Below are positions 8,934-19,700 of a DNA stretch of 25,314 bases, one piece after another (the stretch's first letter is position 1; every line of letters begins with the position of its first letter). The notes beneath the pieces were generated by a model. That model had not been told where the DNA came from and made no database searches. It saw only the letters and a list, made by a program, of their open reading frames with translations. A program made the position numbers and the translations under genes. This DNA comes from Willaertia magna (taxonomy: Eukaryota; Heterolobosea; Eutetramitea; Acrasida; Naegleriidae): the NCBI GenBank assembly GCA_902984215.1, contig CADWAF010004653.1:1-25314 (forward strand), in the 5' to 3' direction.

Positions 8934-11606
8934 TTATAGGTATTTCTCAATAAATAAACTGCTTTTCTTTGGAGTCTTTGATTTTCTTAATTTTGGAGGA
9001 TTAGAAGCACATGTTATGGGATTTAAGGGAAGGGTAAAGTTAAATAAGTCTGCAGATAATTTGACATAAGGATTTTTAACAGAATCTAAATCTTTCAACT
9101 CCTTAATGTAATGCCCATCAGCAATTTGATTATACAATGTTTCTGCTCTTCTATTATCTATTCCAAGTAAAAAAGCTAGATTATAGACATGTTTTTTAAC
9201 ATGATTTGGATCGGTAAATGTTTGATTGATAGGAAAAGGAATAACCATGTTATTACAGAAATAAACTTGGAAAATAAAACTTCCATAATAATCTTCTAGT
9301 ACTTCTCTACCTATTAAAGCAATATTAGTGTTTTGTTGTCCTTTGGTAAGTAATTGTACAGTGCTAACAGGTCTTATTGTCACAACAACAGCTAATGACT
9401 TTTGTTGAGTAAAAAGGTTATTAATAATTTCCATTAATTCTGTTGTAGTAAAATTTCTATAAGATGTTTTTGAACCTTTTTCTTGCCACAATAAAGTATA
9501 AACTTCATTATTTGCTATGACATTGCAACATCTATAGTTGGTGTTATTGGATGTGAATTGTACTATGGTTTTGTTTGGAATACTATTTACATTAATTTCA
9601 CTTAATTTCTTTTCTTCCAGACTAGTTGGAAAACTGTTTAAATTCAAAACAAAGTTTTGATTGACAAGTATACCTCTAAACCTTTCCTTAATCGACATTT
9701 CACTATATCCTAAATAAATAAAACATTCATTTAACATTATATCAAAGTAAGCATTAAACTTTTCAAAATCTCTATCCACAGTTATTGGGTTTTTTAAAAG
9801 AGAAAAAAATTGAGGAAAAATACTTTCTTTCAACAGTATTGAACATTTTTCTAGAATAGGTAATGGAGAAGTGCACTTAAATTGATTGTCATATCTTGAA
9901 ATCAAACGAATATAGCCTCTGTCTTCTAATTCTTTAAATGTTGGTCCATTAGGAGTTATTTTTGTTTCAAAAGATGGAATAATTTGTTCTGTCATTACAT
10001 AGGCAAGTAATAGCTTTGCTACATCAGGTTTTAACATAAAATTTTTGTATGACTCTTTAAAGTTATTGTTGGCAGAATTATAACTCGATAATATTGCATT
10101 CGAAATATCTTCTATAGTTTTTAAATTTTCTAAATCTTGTCTTTTTAATTTCTCAAGAAACGATTCCAAAAATCGTGCATGTCTATTGATAAATGTTAAA
10201 CATTTCCATAATTGAGGAGAAGATCTTATATTAGGAAAAGGAATATGTTGTTCTATAATAGAAGTTATATCTTCAGAAGTATACCTATAAGGTGTAAAAT
10301 ATACTGATCCATATTGTGAATGACTAGAAGAAACTGTGAAAGCTGCATAATCTAATCCTGCAAATATTGGTAATAGAGAAATAGTTTTGTTTCTACTGCT
10401 TGAAATAAAGCTTCCCACTAAACTAATGACCCCATGTAAAAAAGTTTCAAGACCATAACTTAAAGTGTGTAATTCTGTGAATTCATCAATTCCCAAATAA
10501 ATATACACTTTCTCATACAACTGTAAATTGTTATTAGTTTTGAAATTGTGTGTTATGGCTGTCAAAACTCTCTCAAAGCTACATGTATTAATATCTTTCC
10601 AATACATTCCTCTAAAATCACTATATGTATAAGGAACATCTAAATAGGAATGTAATATTCTCATACACAAAGCTTTCTCATAATCATGAGATTCTAAAGC
10701 ATCAATTGAATCTCCATTTCCAAACGTTATTAATAATGTAATACTATTATTTTTAAATTTTTGACCTTGTTTTGTAAGAGGAAATATTTCTTGTAATGTT
10801 CTTGATTTGCCAGTTCCTGGGCCACAAGCAAGAAATGGAATAAAAATGTTTTGTTTGTCATTTGCTTTTTCTAAATCTGAAAAGCACTCTGAAACTTTAT
10901 CTACAAACTCAGGAGTAGTTTTAAAAGGAACAAAAATATGAGATTGTACTAAGGGTTTTGGGTGTTTTCTGGGAGGAAACTTATTCAACAATGATAGAAT
11001 GTCATCAAACTTTAGAATGTCATCGAATTGTTTCAGTGAAACTTGAAAGTTGGTCTTAGATGAAAGATTGCTCATGAATGAATGTACAACCCAAAATACA
11101 ACAGTTGGTATCACATAACGTGGTACATTTGGGAGCATTTTGGAAAGTGTATCAATAGCGAAAAACTCATCTTTGGCTTGGATGGTTTGTATGGTGTGGT
11201 TAAGAAAAAAACCATTAAAATTAGTCTTATACAAATGAGCAACATCACTAACGGGCAAAGAAGTACCTCCGTCAGCTTCTGGAAGGCACAATAATGAACA
11301 AACTTGTTGGCTACTCCATAGTTGGTAATTTGTTATATCTAATGTGGTAATTTGTTCGGCGAACAATGATGACGAATTATCTACGCCATTATTCAAAGCT
11401 GCTTTCATATCATCACCAATAATTTGTTGGTTTCCATTCTTCACCTTCTGTAAGGTGTAACTTGTTGTTGAATAGTTTTTCTTTGAGAGGGAAGTTGTAT
11501 TGGCTTGTGGCACAATTTTCTTGCTGGCAAGGGATTTGGATTTATGAGCACAAATTTGTAGAAGGTTTTTGGGGAGCAAACGCAACCGCATTTTTAAATT
11601 GGCCAT
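8934..11606 (-). CDS. P-loop NTPase with presequence-like N-terminus, possibly Crinkler/RHS-like, 890 aa
   Basis: An intact frame from ATG (11604-11606) to TAA (8934-8936). The first 64 residues contain no Asp or Glu and many Lys, Arg, Ser and Thr (MANLKMRLRLLPKNLL, KKNYSTTSY), as in a mitochondrial presequence. Residues about 96-140 (LWSSQQVCSLLCLPE... FNGFFL) weakly resemble a SAM domain. Walker A is GPGTGKSR at 262-269 (Lys267). Walker B is YIYLGIDEFTE with D374-E375. The layout FIPFLACGPGTGKSR...IDEFTE recalls the NTPase module of Crinkler effectors and retrotransposon hot-spot proteins, and the C-terminal 250 residues could hold a degenerate nuclease fold (YTLLWQEKGSK near 720), but neither is proven. 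An AAA/STAND ATPase of another family is possible. The ZGRF1-type gene lies 111 bp upstream on the same strand. Confidence is high for an NTPase and low for the family. Confidence 0.6.
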   Translation of the reverse strand: MANLKMRLRLLPKNLLQICAHKSKSLASKKIVPQANTTSLSKKNYSTTSYTLQKVKNGNQQIIGDDMKAALNNGVDNSSSLFAEQITTLDITNYQLWSSQQVCSLLCLPEADGGTSLPVSDVAHLYKTNFNGFFLNHTIQTIQAKDEFFAIDTLSKMLPNVPRYVIPTVVFWVVHSFMSNLSSKTNFQVSLKQFDDILKFDDILSLLNKFPPRKHPKPLVQSHIFVPFKTTPEFVDKVSECFSDLEKANDKQNIFIPFLACGPGTGKSRTLQEIFPLTKQGQKFKNNSITLLITFGNGDSIDALESHDYEKALCMRILHSYLDVPYTYSDFRGMYWKDINTCSFERVLTAITHNFKTNNNLQLYEKVYIYLGIDEFTELHTLSYGLETFLHGVISLVGSFISSSRNKTISLLPIFAGLDYAAFTVSSSHSQYGSVYFTPYRYTSEDITSIIEQHIPFPNIRSSPQLWKCLTFINRHARFLESFLEKLKRQDLENLKTIEDISNAILSSYNSANNNFKESYKNFMLKPDVAKLLLAYVMTEQIIPSFETKITPNGPTFKELEDRGYIRLISRYDNQFKCTSPLPILEKCSILLKESIFPQFFSLLKNPITVDRDFEKFNAYFDIMLNECFIYLGYSEMSIKERFRGILVNQNFVLNLNSFPTSLEEKKLSEINVNSIPNKTIVQFTSNNTNYRCCNVIANNEVYTLLWQEKGSKTSYRNFTTTELMEIINNLFTQQKSLAVVVTIRPVSTVQLLTKGQQNTNIALIGREVLEDYYGSFIFQVYFCNNMVIPFPINQTFTDPNHVKKHVYNLAFLLGIDNRRAETLYNQIADGHYIKELKDLDSVKNPYVKLSADLFNFTLPLNPITCASNPPKLRKSKTPKKSSLFIEKYL

Positions 11607-11717
11607 TTTTTCTGCACTACAAACATTTTCTCAATCACGGTTAAAATCCCCTAAATAAAAAGAGTTTTGCTGCTAATCTTTTGGGAATAGTATTTACTAT
11701 ATGAAATAGCAATAATT

Positions 11718-14700
11718 TTATATTAAATCATCTAAGAAAGCCAATTCTTCTAATGAAAGATTATCTTCATTATTTTCATTTGTGTAATTTGGTTTTATGA
11801 TTTCAGGTTTTTGTTCTTCCACTTTTTCTTCTTGTTTTTGTTGCTGGATTGTATCAAAATTCATGTGAGGTTTTTCTGGAGTTTCATTTTGAAGAGGATA
11901 ATTCATTGTTTCTTTTTGTAACTCAATTATGGGTTCTTCTTCATGTTCAAGTTGTTCTTCTATAATTCTATTTTCTTCAGCAGTGACATTATCTTCCTCG
12001 AATTTAAATTCTTCTTCTCCATCATTGTCATTTTCATCATCTACTAAAACAAATTTAGATTTCTTAGTATTATTATTATTTGGGATATTTTCATTTCTCT
12101 TTCTTTTTAATTCATTTTCATTTTCTACCTCATTAATCATTTCATCTACTTCTTCCATAATATCGTCTTCAAATTTAAATTCTTCTTCATCGTCATCATC
12201 TATAATTAAATGTTTTTTATGAGATATTTCTGATAATTTCTTTAAGTGTTCATTTTCTTCTTTTTTGTTACTCCTAGTGACTGGTTTAGATAAAATATCT
12301 TCATTAAGTAAAGCATGTTCATCATCATCATTTAGCATTACACGTTTTGCCTTATTGATTGATGTTCTTTTAAACTTTCTTAAATAATCAAAATCATTGT
12401 TAGCAAGAACAACAGTGGATGACCAAATACCACCCTTTTCTTTTTTAGCATGTTCAATCACAATCTTCCATAACTTTCCTTTCAGTAATACATCTGCCTT
12501 ACCTACAACAATTAAATGATTTCTAGCTCTTGACAATGCAACATTCAATCTTTGTTTTTGTTCAATAAAATTGAAACCGTATTCAGTAGTTCTGCATGTG
12601 CTGACAATTATAATATTCTTCTCTCCACCTTGGAAAGCATCTACAGTGCTTACTTTCACAGCTTTTAAATTACTTTTGACAAAATTTGTTTTAAGCTTCG
12701 TCGCTTGTGAACGATACAAACAAATAACACCAATTTCCTCATGATCCATTCCAACTTGAATTAAAGTATTCACTAAATGAGTGATAACATTCATTTCATA
12801 TTCATTGTGATATGAACCGTCTGGAGCTGATTTTTCCAACCCATCAACAGCATCCACAACCATTACAGGCGGCATTCCATCAATTAAGGGAGGTCTATCA
12901 TCCTCAGTAATACCATCCAACAACTTGTTATCATAAAATAAAGCATTAGAGAGATAGGAAATACTTGGATGACAACGATATTGAGTCCTTAGTAAGTGAG
13001 GTTCAATACCAATATTCGATAAACGAATAAAGACGGTTTTAGCTAAGGAATCAGGTTTGTCATCTCCACTTCTGGAACCTGGCAAAACAGGTGAAAGCTG
13101 CATAGGATCACCAACTGCGATAAATTTTTGACAACCAAACCTTGTAAGGGGCAATAAAGCTAATGGTTCTAAGCACTGAGAACTTTCATCCAAAATTAAA
13201 ATTGAAAACTTGTTATTCTTTAAAACTTCAAATGCTGTTGCTGCACAGGTAACACCAACTACTCTCGCATCTTTTACTGATTGCTTTCTATTTTCATATG
13301 CACCACTTTGTAACTCCTTAATGGCTTGTTTAATACTTTGTTGTTCTTCATTTGATATATCTTCATCTTTAATCATCTCTTTTAATTGTTTTATCTGATC
13401 TTTAACAGATGCATTATCAGTTGTAACTGTATAAGGTAGAATAGTTTTAGAAATCTTCTTTTGACTTCCTACTCTTACAACATCCTTGAAATTTTCAGTA
13501 ACAAGACCTTCCAAAATATTATCAACAGCTACATTTGTTACAGAGGCTACTAAAATACGAATCTTATCATCACCAGCCTCTTCTAATATTCTACAAATAA
13601 ATAAAATTACAACAATAAGTAAGGTAGTTTTTCCAGCACCAAATACACCATGAACCAAACATATAGGCGAAGAGATATCTCCTTTTTCAAACCATTGAGC
13701 ACATCTAAAAATTACATCTTCTTGATCCTCATTAAGCTTGTATTCTTTAATAAAATTTTTAGCTATCTCCTTAATTTCATCACTAGTAATATTAGGTAAC
13801 TCAAAAGAAACCTGACCATTATCATTGTTAGAGGAAGTAATTGACTTCTGTATTTTCATAGTTCCCATTATATCATACAACAAAGGAAGCTTAATGGGAT
13901 CCAATGTTGTTAAATTTTCTATCACTTCGAAATCACTAGAAAAGTTGGGTCCTCTAATTGCATATACACTCTCATCTTCAAGATTTTCTGCCAACCCATG
14001 AATGATACTTATTTCTATTTTTCCTTCTTTGTCAGGTCCATGAAATACACTCTTAGCTAAAACCAGGTTGCCTGACTTTTGAAAATCTTTTGACTTAGAC
14101 AATATCCATAAATCATCTTTAGCGTAAGCTGCAGAGGATTCTTTATCTGATACTCTTAAAAACCACTGTGTAACTGCATTTTGAGATTTCTTTTTCCATG
14201 AACCAAATGTTTGCTTCATTACTTCACATGAATAATAGAAATGAATACCATTAGATCTAAAGAAATTCATTCTATCTCTTTCACCAGTTATATTTCTAAT
14301 AAATCCATTACGTGAATTTGTCACTTGTGAAGCATGCACGCCGTCTGCCCATTGGAAAAATCCACAACTTTCTTCTTTAGAAGCTTTAGGGCATGCATAA
14401 AAAGGCCTTCCCTTATTTTTACCCTCCTTCTTGGTAATAACGAGCTTTGCTTGTAAATTATGTTTACAAAGAGGTGTAGGGTCATTTCTTTTTGACTGCC
14501 TTTCATCGCTCGAAGTAATTTGCCTGAACGATTTGTAGTAAGACATTGCTAAATTAAATAATTGTAAATTCATTTCTTCATATATTGCATCCATAAATAC
14601 ATGTTTATATTCATCTATCCCTTCAAATTTATCGGGTACATGTACCATTCTTTTAGGATAAGTATTGTTTTGCTCAAACAAATCATTCATCTCAAAATCA

Positions 14701-16490
14701 GGAAACAACAATTCATGTTTAGATCTCCTTGATTTTTGAACTAGTGACAAAACAGGAATATTTTCATGTTTGCCATGTGTATAGTTATTAACGACAATTG
14801 AAGAAGAGGGCTTGCCTATATTCAATTGAGTTTGCTTAAACTTCTTTCCTGGAGAAGGTTTCTTTGAATTTGGGGAAGTTCGTTCAGGAGTTGTTAGAAT
14901 AGGTTTATTTACAGTGGTGGAAGGAGGAGTAAAATTAGGTGGAGTAGAAGAAGAGCTAACCTTAGTTGGCCTGACGAATTTTTGTGGTTGGCTATTATTT
15001 GTAGGTGTTGTATTATTATTGATGTTGTTGTTATTCTGGACTCTATTCGATGGTGGAGTAAATGAAGGTTGTTGCGGTGTTGGTTTTGTTGAATTTGACC
15101 TTGAGAGAGGTTTGGAGGTAGTAGCTAAACTCAATTCTTCGTCCGAATCAACATCTAAATCATCTATACTTAAATCTAAATTTTGTTTCTTACTATTATT
15201 TTGATTTGTTTTCATTACTTTTGAGGCACTAGTAAACAAGGAGGTTTTGGCGGGTCTATTTTCCTCCCTTACATTAGTTTCCTTAATATTATTATTTATC
15301 ACTTGGTCACTTAATATTCCATCACCAAAATCATCATCATCATCTATTAATTGTAATGAAGGTTTCTTTTTTGTTTGTGACGGTATATTAGTTTTTTGTA
15401 GATTAGATACTAATGGCTTATTAGTATTTGTTTGTTGAACATTAGATACTACAGTTCTTTTTGGTACTTGTTTCACAGGTGTTGGAATTTCTTCATCATT
15501 CATAGCAAATGAAAATTCTTCATGAATATCTTCATCCATAGTTGGAGGAACATATAAAACTTTTTCATTCTGTTGTTTTTTCAATCTTGACATTTTCCTT
15601 TGATGAAAATCATCATTTTCATTATCCATAGAAAACATTTGTAAATCTACATCTTCGCCTTCATCTTCGTGGTGTTGATTAAAATTTGAAATATTCTCTT
15701 CTTCTATTTTCATCAGTGTGTCTTCTTCGTTGTCATTGATATTATTTCTATGTTGAAAATGATGTTGTTCAACTTCTTCATCAATTTCTTCATCATTTTG
15801 TATTGTCTTGTTTAAAATATTAGTTTTTGAGCTTGAAGGTTTTGTCATTAATGTTTTGGCTGTTTTAAAAGTTGTTGTCGTTGCAGGTGTATCTATTTCA
15901 CCAAACATAATCTCTTCATTGTTATTATCTTCATCTTCCATTCTATGTAATTCATTGATATCTACATAAACATTAGTTAATCTATTTCCTCTTTTATTGT
16001 TACTTCCTTTAGAAGAATGATCAACTGAAGTATTTGTATTTTCAAAATTTAAATCTTCTGAACCTCCATAAGCAGAAGAGATTTTTTGTTTGAAATCTTC
16101 TCTTAATGGAGGTTTAAAGGTACTTCTCTTTTTTCTTTGAACTGTAGGTATTAAAGGTTTTGAAGAACTTTTGTCAACCACTGTTCCCGATGTGGTATTA
16201 TTGTTATTATTAGAAGAAGAACTATTCGATAAAGATTCAATTTGTATTTTATAACTTTTAGTTGTAAATTCTTCTCCTACACCAATATTAGCTAGTATTC
16301 CTCCGTCTTCTTCGTTTTTTGCTTTTCCCAAATAGGTACTTTCAACTTTATTTCCAATTTCATCGCATAAAATTATTTGTTTTGTATTAGGATTATATTT
16401 AAGAGAGCCGTCTTTATAGCTCGGAACCTTCTTTTTCAATTGGTTCGTATATAAAACAGTGTAGATAATAAAATCATTGTTATTCGACAT
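11718..16490 (-). CDS. ZGRF1: ZGRF1-type GRF zinc-finger SF1 helicase, 1590 aa
   Basis: Residues 1-90 match the N-terminal domain shared by ZGRF1, yeast Mte1 and fission-yeast Dbl2 (VLYTNQLKKKVPSYKDGSLK... LCDEIGNKV). A long acidic, Asn/Ser/Thr-rich disordered region spans about 90-620. The GRF zinc finger has C675, H677, C700 and C709 followed by GFFQW. The UPF1/DNA2-type SF1 helicase spans about 915-1350: Walker A GVFGAGKT (948-955, Lys954), motif II DESSQ (Asp1101), motif III GDPMQLSPV, motif IV-like QYRCHPSI, motif V STVDAFQGGE, motif VI LNVALSRAR (1315-1323). All catalytic motifs look intact. The C-terminal 220 residues are very acidic, with basic KRKRNE and KKSK patches. In animals ZGRF1 is a 5'-3' helicase that works with RAD51 in crosslink repair and recombination; a nuclear repair role here is inferred. 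It is shorter than human ZGRF1. It shares a 211-bp divergent promoter with MED12. Confidence 0.88.
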   Translation of the reverse strand: MSNNNDFIIYTVLYTNQLKKKVPSYKDGSLKYNPNTKQIILCDEIGNKVESTYLGKAKNEEDGGILANIGVGEEFTTKSYKIQIESLSNSSSSNNNNNTTSGTVVDKSSSKPLIPTVQRKKRSTFKPPLREDFKQKISSAYGGSEDLNFENTNTSVDHSSKGSNNKRGNRLTNVYVDINELHRMEDEDNNNEEIMFGEIDTPATTTTFKTAKTLMTKPSSSKTNILNKTIQNDEEIDEEVEQHHFQHRNNINDNEEDTLMKIEEENISNFNQHHEDEGEDVDLQMFSMDNENDDFHQRKMSRLKKQQNEKVLYVPPTMDEDIHEEFSFAMNDEEIPTPVKQVPKRTVVSNVQQTNTNKPLVSNLQKTNIPSQTKKKPSLQLIDDDDDFGDGILSDQVINNNIKETNVREENRPAKTSLFTSASKVMKTNQNNSKKQNLDLSIDDLDVDSDEELSLATTSKPLSRSNSTKPTPQQPSFTPPSNRVQNNNNINNNTTPTNNSQPQKFVRPTKVSSSSTPPNFTPPSTTVNKPILTTPERTSPNSKKPSPGKKFKQTQLNIGKPSSSIVVNNYTHGKHENIPVLSLVQKSRRSKHELLFPDFEMNDLFEQNNTYPKRMVHVPDKFEGIDEYKHVFMDAIYEEMNLQLFNLAMSYYKSFRQITSSDERQSKRNDPTPLCKHNLQAKLVITKKEGKNKGRPFYACPKASKEESCGFFQWADGVHASQVTNSRNGFIRNITGERDRMNFFRSNGIHFYYSCEVMKQTFGSWKKKSQNAVTQWFLRVSDKESSAAYAKDDLWILSKSKDFQKSGNLVLAKSVFHGPDKEGKIEISIIHGLAENLEDESVYAIRGPNFSSDFEVIENLTTLDPIKLPLLYDIMGTMKIQKSITSSNNDNGQVSFELPNITSDEIKEIAKNFIKEYKLNEDQEDVIFRCAQWFEKGDISSPICLVHGVFGAGKTTLLIVVILFICRILEEAGDDKIRILVASVTNVAVDNILEGLVTENFKDVVRVGSQKKISKTILPYTVTTDNASVKDQIKQLKEMIKDEDISNEEQQSIKQAIKELQSGAYENRKQSVKDARVVGVTCAATAFEVLKNNKFSILILDESSQCLEPLALLPLTRFGCQKFIAVGDPMQLSPVLPGSRSGDDKPDSLAKTVFIRLSNIGIEPHLLRTQYRCHPSISYLSNALFYDNKLLDGITEDDRPPLIDGMPPVMVVDAVDGLEKSAPDGSYHNEYEMNVITHLVNTLIQVGMDHEEIGVICLYRSQATKLKTNFVKSNLKAVKVSTVDAFQGGEKNIIIVSTCRTTEYGFNFIEQKQRLNVALSRARNHLIVVGKADVLLKGKLWKIVIEHAKKEKGGIWSSTVVLANNDFDYLRKFKRTSINKAKRVMLNDDDEHALLNEDILSKPVTRSNKKEENEHLKKLSEISHKKHLIIDDDDEEEFKFEDDIMEEVDEMINEVENENELKRKRNENIPNNNNTKKSKFVLVDDENDNDGEEEFKFEEDNVTAEENRIIEEQLEHEEEPIIELQKETMNYPLQNETPEKPHMNFDTIQQQKQEEKVEEQKPEIIKPNYTNENNEDNLSLEELAFLDDLI

Positions 16491-16580
16491 TTTTTTTCTA
16501 GAATTTTAAAGAATTTTTAATACAATTTTACAAAGGTCAATCTGGAACACAAGAAGACAAAATCTTCTTTCTTATTTTCT

Positions 16581-16592
16581 TGGCAATTGCCA
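16581..16592. promoter_or_regulatory. 12-bp perfect palindrome TGGCAATTGCCA
   Basis: TGGCAATTGCCA is a perfect dyad in the divergent promoter, about 98 bp from the ZGRF1-type ATG and 110 bp from the MED12 ATG. Its GC-rich half-sites stand out in very AT-rich DNA. A dyad suits a dimeric factor able to serve both genes. No such factor is identified. Confidence 0.4.
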
Positions 16593-16669
16593 TTCTTCCA
16601 GAAATACTATTAATTAGTTTTCAATATTAAGTTTTATTATTATTGGTGGCCAAATGAACAGTACTTTCT

Positions 16670-16677
16670 TATAAATA
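16670..16677 (+). promoter_or_regulatory. TATA-like element TATAAATA before MED12
   Basis: TATAAATA starts 32 bases before the MED12 ATG. If used as a TATA box it implies a very short 5' UTR. In AT-rich DNA such strings arise by chance, so the call is weak. Confidence 0.25.
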
Positions 16678-16701
16678 CTTGTTATTATCATTCAAGAAAA
16701 A

Positions 16702-19700
16702 ATGAACAATCCCAACAGATCTTCTAATCCCTATTCTATTCCATCAAATCCTTCTTCTCACCCCCAACAACATCAAAGAAATCCTTCAAATAATGTACAT
16801 CACCAACAACATTCACATCAATCTCATCATCAACAACATCCGAGACAACCTGGTAATAATAGAAATATTTCTGGTAGAAATCCTCCAAAAAGAAATCCTT
16901 CTTATGGTGGATCACATCCTCATCAATCGCATCCTAGTACTGTACCTTCTCCTTATCATGGTACCCCTGGTGGTGTCGTTTATGGCACTCCGACAAATAA
17001 TCAAACAACAAATCAATCGAATAATAACAATTTCCAACAAGGAGTAAAATACCTTACTTTTGGAAAGAAAATCGTTGAACAATTATCGTCAAGATTAGGT
17101 TTTCCAGATTATTATCCATGTGAACAAATTCAAGGAAAACCAGCGGAACTTTCTTTCCATCCAACTTTTGCTAAAGAAGGTTATATTGATAAATCTTTCT
17201 CTTTTGTTCAACCTAATGGAACGTTTTTAAATGATAAATTATTTGTTGAAGAATTAAAATCTTTTGAACAAATATTAAAAGAAGAATATAAAACATTTTC
17301 AACTAATAAAACAAGAGAAGAACAAAGACTTAGGCTTGATAATGCAGTTTCTTCATGTAATTGTTCGGTACAACCTAATCCAGTCTTTCCAAAACCTGCT
17401 GAAACAAAAAGAGAAAATTGGTTTAAAACATTATCTGGAAAACAAGATGAAGGTGTTGTTATGATACAAAAAAGAGAATCTCCTAGAATTCCATTAAGAG
17501 ATTTAGCTCCAAAAATTTCTCACTATTTTGTGACACCAAACTTTTTTGATTTACTTTCTTCTCATAATGTACCTTTCTTTAGAGCTTTATGGTATACAAA
17601 GATTTTAATTAGAAGTAAATATGATGCATCTTCTGTTGCTAATGCCAGAGATTTATCACAAGAATTAACAAATCGTATTTGTGAATATATTACTTCATCA
17701 ATTGAAGAGAATGAAAGACAAGGATTAAATAATGTAGATATAAAAAAGAAACAAGCAACTGCTTTGTATATAATTAATTTTATTGGTTATTGTATGGAAG
17801 AAAATTTAATTCATGAATCAACCTTTACTTCAAAACTCTTTGATTTATTAGAAAACAGGGTTGGATTAAAAGTTAAATCTCAAAATCAAGAAATCTCTTT
17901 AATGGAAGCTTATTTCTTTGGAATGTTATCTGTTAAGACAAGTGATCAAATTTATCAACAGTTATATAATTTTGTTTCAAACATAAAAAGATTAAGTCCA
18001 ACAACAAAATATGTAATTTTAAATTTATTTAAATTATATATGAAATATAATACTAATGATTTAAAATTTATTTTTGAAATTTATCGTAGATTAAATCCAT
18101 CACAACAACAATGTTTATCTACAGAAAATATAAAACCTTTATTGTATAATATAAAAGATGATATTTTTGCTATTAATGTTTTAGATAGATGTGATTGTAA
18201 TTTAAACGAAATTTACGATACACTTTTACAAAATAAAGAAATTGGTATCCAATTAATTAGTACAATTTGTAATTGGGCTTTAACATCAAAGAGAGTTCAA
18301 CCATATAGACCATACATTGCAGGGTCATTAATTAATTTATTTGTAAAACAAAATCCAGATTTAAAGAAATCTATTCAAAATATTTTATTTAAAGATGTGC
18401 TTGATTCTTTTGATGGCAATACTGAAGAAGAATTGCTAAATTTAATCAGGCTATTTAATGAATTAATTATTCACCAAACCTTTTCAATTAATGATTATAT
18501 AAAGTGTTTAATTTCAAGAGGATTCAAATTTTCAAAGAATGAAACCTTTAGAAAAAGACATGCCGATTTCTTACTTTGCCTTCCTTCTTATGATTCTTCA
18601 ACAAAAGGAAAGATTAATTCCTTATTATATGGACCTAAATATAATGTAAATAGTACAGAATCCAAACAAAAAGTACAATTAGAATACGATATTAAAAATA
18701 GAATATGTAAATTAATTAGAGGTTTTAAATCTGAAAACACTACTTTTGATGATGACGATGATGAATTTGATTTAGATGGTACTAAAAAAACTATTAAAGA
18801 TATTAAGAATGGGCTTGATGTTGGGGCTAGATTTGAGTTGACCCAATGGATTGTAGAAGAAGTAAATAATACTCAATTAGAGATTTTAACTGAAGATTGT
18901 ATTAGAAATGTAATGTCCATAATGATTTCAGTTGGAAATTTAAAGGCTGTAAGAGATTTATTATCATCATTACTTTCTAGATTAATAGATACTAATAGTA
19001 CCAATAACCCTGAAAATTCTTTGGAATTAATGATTTTTACCTTTGTTTCTAATTCTATTTATTTATTTATTGCTTTAGATGATTATCAAGTTTTAGAATT
19101 CTTTTTAAAGAGATATTTAAAACCAAATCCAACACTAGGAAATACCCAAACCATTATACTTAAAAGTTTATCAGAAATTATAAGTAGATATAAAAATTTT
19201 ATTCCCTTCGACAAACTTAAGGGTAAATACCCAAAAATTGCCTCTGTATTGGATAATCTTGAAAATCAAGATTTAAATTCCTCTAAAAAGCAAACTTTAA
19301 TAACTAGTGGCCATGCCAATCATCCATTTATTGAATATTTAAAAAGTTATGAAGATACTAATCTACAATCAAGTAGTTTTATTATTACTAAATATTTATC
19401 AACATATCGTAATTCTCAGAAACTTGAAAATGATAATCTATATGCCTTAATAAGCTATTGCTTCAACAGATATCAAATAACTAATAATACTTTTTATGTT
19501 ACATTATTAAGAGATCTTTCACTTTATCATTCTCTATTTGATTACTCTTCATCAATTGATATTTTTGCTAAACTAGCCTGTGACGTATTATCCAACATTC
19601 ATAACACAGATTCAGATAAAATTAATATAGTCACTACTTTGGCTCAATTCTTTATACATATTTTACTTAGTGGATTAATATCTGGGACTACATTCGTCAA

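Larger units (their letters stand above)
16491..16701. promoter_or_regulatory. Divergent promoter region, ZGRF1-type gene / MED12
   Basis: These 211 bp separate two outward-facing start codons, so both core promoters and 5' UTRs must fit here unless distant elements act. Poly-T/A stretches lie next to each ATG. A 12-bp palindrome sits near the middle, and a TATA-like element lies on the MED12 side. A short upstream frame, ATG at 16654 to TAA ending 16674 (MNSTFL), would matter only if transcription of MED12 starts before it. Confidence 0.6.

Noticed and set aside
9380..9500. PD-(D/E)xK nuclease in the C-terminal part of the P-loop NTPase protein
   Set aside because: A single ExK-like string (WQEKGSK) without a clear preceding Asp motif is too little. 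Kept only as a possibility to test by structure search.
11929..12222. Plus-strand Ser-rich open frame
   Set aside because: It is the antisense of the Glu/Asp-rich C-terminal region of the ZGRF1-type gene (GAA/GAT read as TTC/ATC, and TCT/TCA in the shifted frame).
14171..14200. PIP-box-like QNAVTQWF in the ZGRF1-type protein
   Set aside because: It fits Q-x-x-hydrophobic-x-x-aromatic-aromatic but lies within what looks like a folded domain after the GRF finger rather than in a disordered tail, so PCNA binding is not supported.
14914..15204. Plus-strand open frame opposite the helicase linker
   Set aside because: It is a shadow of low-complexity Ser/Thr/Pro/Asn codons in the ZGRF1-type gene. 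Its Gly/Val/Leu-rich protein has no recognisable feature.
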